Source: Collinsella sp. (GTDB lineage: Bacteria; Actinomycetota; Coriobacteriia; Coriobacteriales; Coriobacteriaceae). From it: a DNA stretch of 6,380 nt. Below are positions 5,191 to 6,380 of this stretch, piece by piece. The position numbers were made by a program, and so were the translations under genes. The number at the start of each line of letters is the position of its first letter. The stretch's first letter is position 1. The stretch spans positions 1-6,380 of the forward strand of contig DXMY01000042.1 in assembly GCA_019413925.1 (NCBI GenBank), read 5' to 3'. The notes under the pieces were generated by a model. It was not told where the DNA came from and ran no database searches. It worked only from the letters and a program-made list of their open reading frames with translations.

Positions 5191-6198
5191 ATGGCTCTTA
5201 ATCTTTCTGGTCGAAGCGTTCTTACCCTGCTTGACTTTACGTCCGAGGAAATCGAGTACATGCTCGACCTCTCAAAGAACTTCAAGGATATGAAGCGCGC
5301 CGGTTATCCGCACCGCTTTCTCGAGGGCAAGAACATTGTCCTGCTGTTTGAGAAGACCTCCACGCGCACGCGCTGTGCCTTCGAGGTCGGCGGTATGGAC
5401 CTGGGTATGGGCGTGACCTACCTCGACCCCGGCTCGTCGCAGATGGGCAAGAAAGAGTCCATCGAGGATACCGCCCGCGTGCTCGGTCGCATGTATGACG
5501 GTATTGAGTATCGCGGCTCCGACCAGTCGATCGTCGAGGAGCTTGCCGCCAAGGCTGGCGTTCCCGTCTGGAACGGTCTGACCAACGAGTACCATCCCAC
5601 CCAGGCCCTTGCCGACATTCTTACCATGCGTGAGGAGTTTGGCGACACGCGCGGCATGAAGCTCACCTATATGGGTAAGGAGCAGGGCAACGTCAGCGAC
5701 TCCCTGATGGTTATCTGCGCCAAGCTCGGCATTAACTTCTGCTCCTGCGGACCCAAGGGCGATGTCGAGGGCGCCACGCACTTCGATCCCGAGCTTCTTG
5801 AGCGCTGCCAGGAGATCGCCGCTCAGAATGGCTGCACGATCCAGCTCACTGAGGATATCGACGAGGGCGTCAAGGATGCAGACGTGATCTATACGGACGT
5901 TTGGGTCGGTATGGGCCAGGCTGAGGAGCTGTGGAAGAGCCGAATCGATCTTCTCTCTCCCTATCGAGTAACGCCCGAGGTCATGGCCAAGGCAAACCCC
6001 GGCGCCATCTTTATGCACTGCCTGCCGAGCTTCCACGATACGCAGACCACCATCGGCGCCGAGATTGCCGAGAAGTTCGACGTGACCGAGATGGAGGTTT
6101 CCGACGAGGTCTTTGAGAGCGCGCAGTCTCGCGTGTTCCAGGAGGCCGAGAACCGCATGCATACCATTAAGGCCATGATGTACGCGACGCTTCGCTAG
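5191..6198 (+). CDS. arcB: Ornithine carbamoyltransferase, catabolic
   Basis: A 335-residue cytoplasmic carbamoyltransferase. In an ADI operon it runs in the direction citrulline plus phosphate to ornithine plus carbamoyl phosphate. The carbamoyl-phosphate site STRTR is at 57-61, the loop SSQMGKKES follows, then HPTQ at 135-138 and HCLPSFHD from 276. Asp236 lies in DVWVGMG. The C-terminus AENRMHTIKAMMYATL is typical. Two ornithine-side motifs are unusual. The normal GD-x-RNN reads GKEQGN (162-167, keeping Asn167), and the SMG loop reads GMG (240-242), losing the Ser that contacts ornithine. A putrescine or other carbamoyltransferase is therefore an alternative, but position between arcA and arcC favours ornithine. 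ATG 5191 is chosen because it matches the family N-terminus and has AAAGGA upstream. An earlier in-frame ATG at 5131 lies inside the intergenic hairpin and adds 20 unrelated residues. It is followed by arcC after 23 bases. Confidence 0.93.
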   Translation: MALNLSGRSVLTLLDFTSEEIEYMLDLSKNFKDMKRAGYPHRFLEGKNIVLLFEKTSTRTRCAFEVGGMDLGMGVTYLDPGSSQMGKKESIEDTARVLGRMYDGIEYRGSDQSIVEELAAKAGVPVWNGLTNEYHPTQALADILTMREEFGDTRGMKLTYMGKEQGNVSDSLMVICAKLGINFCSCGPKGDVEGATHFDPELLERCQEIAAQNGCTIQLTEDIDEGVKDADVIYTDVWVGMGQAEELWKSRIDLLSPYRVTPEVMAKANPGAIFMHCLPSFHDTQTTIGAEIAEKFDVTEMEVSDEVFESAQSRVFQEAENRMHTIKAMMYATLR

Positions 6199-6221
6199 TA
6201 GCTGGGAAGTGAACGAACACT

Positions 6222-6380
6222 ATGAGTAAACCGTACGGAAAGCCCGATCGTATTGTCGTCGCCCTCGGCGGCAACGCCCTCGGCAACAACCCCGTCGAGC
6301 AGATCGAGGCCGTGAGCAACACCGCCCACGCCCTCCTCGGCCTCATCGAGCAGGGCAACGAGATCATCATCACCCACGGC
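6222..6380 (+). CDS. arcC: Carbamate kinase, N-terminal part (runs off the window)
   Basis: The first 53 codons of carbamate kinase, which converts carbamoyl phosphate and ADP to ATP, carbon dioxide and ammonia, the energy-yielding last step of the ADI pathway. The amino acid kinase family start IVVALGGNAL is at residues 11-20. The fragment ends at ITHG (50-53), where the family normally continues with NGPQVG. The ten residues before the glycine-rich strand are a little longer than in many carbamate kinases. ATG 6222 lies 23 bases after the arcB stop, with GGGAAG about 11 bases upstream, a weak and distant ribosome site. Translation may therefore lean on coupling with arcB. The reading frame is intact to the window edge. 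Confidence 0.93.
   Translation, partial: MSKPYGKPDRIVVALGGNALGNNPVEQIEAVSNTAHALLGLIEQGNEIIITHG

Noticed and set aside
5272..6162. Long minus-strand open frame opposite arcB
   Set aside because: A mirror of strongly biased codons, rich in Leu/Ala/Gly/His, with no domain. arcB itself is intact on the other strand.
1..6380. CRISPR arrays, insertion sequences, tRNA or rRNA genes
   Set aside because: No regularly spaced repeats, transposase-like frames, terminal inverted repeats or tRNA/rRNA signatures were seen on either strand.

Overview
The window carries an arginine deiminase (ADI) fermentation cluster, most likely from an anaerobic actinobacterium of the class Coriobacteriia (Collinsella/Olsenella type). 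That assignment is an inference from the moderately GC-rich, GAG/GCC/CTC-rich codon use of the arc genes, the tight operon and the protein wording. No 16S or other taxonomic marker is present, so the genus is not proven.

Layout: bases 1-57 are the 3' end of an unidentified plus-strand gene, followed by two hairpins. The second hairpin (123-152) is a good intrinsic terminator. On the minus strand lies a two-gene unit that transcribes leftwards from the central intergenic region. First comes a divergent second arginine deiminase-like gene (853-2103). Separated from its stop codon by one base is a small regulator (201-851) with an N-terminal XRE helix-turn-helix and a C-terminal S24/LexA-like domain. 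Bases 2104-2380 form a divergent control region that holds a pair of similar 21-bp inverted repeats exactly 30 bp apart. On the plus strand is arcD-arcA-arcB-arcC: a YfcC/DcuC-type membrane antiporter (2381-3817), arginine deiminase (3860-5104), ornithine carbamoyltransferase (5191-6198) and the first 53 codons of carbamate kinase (6222 to the window edge).

Function: the plus-strand operon would import arginine in exchange for ornithine, deiminate it to citrulline and ammonia, split citrulline by phosphorolysis to ornithine and carbamoyl phosphate, and use the latter to make ATP. This is substrate-level energy generation plus acid protection.

The part that departs from textbook ADI loci is the divergent minus-strand pair. 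The ADI paralogue keeps the catalytic Asp/Glu/His/Asp/Cys set but has lost several otherwise conserved ADI positions near the substrate lid. The coupled regulator lacks the Ser and Lys of the S24 protease dyad. The tandem palindromes between the two units are a natural candidate for its operator. ArcB is also atypical at the ornithine-binding motifs. All of these are readings of the sequence by eye; no alignment or search was run.
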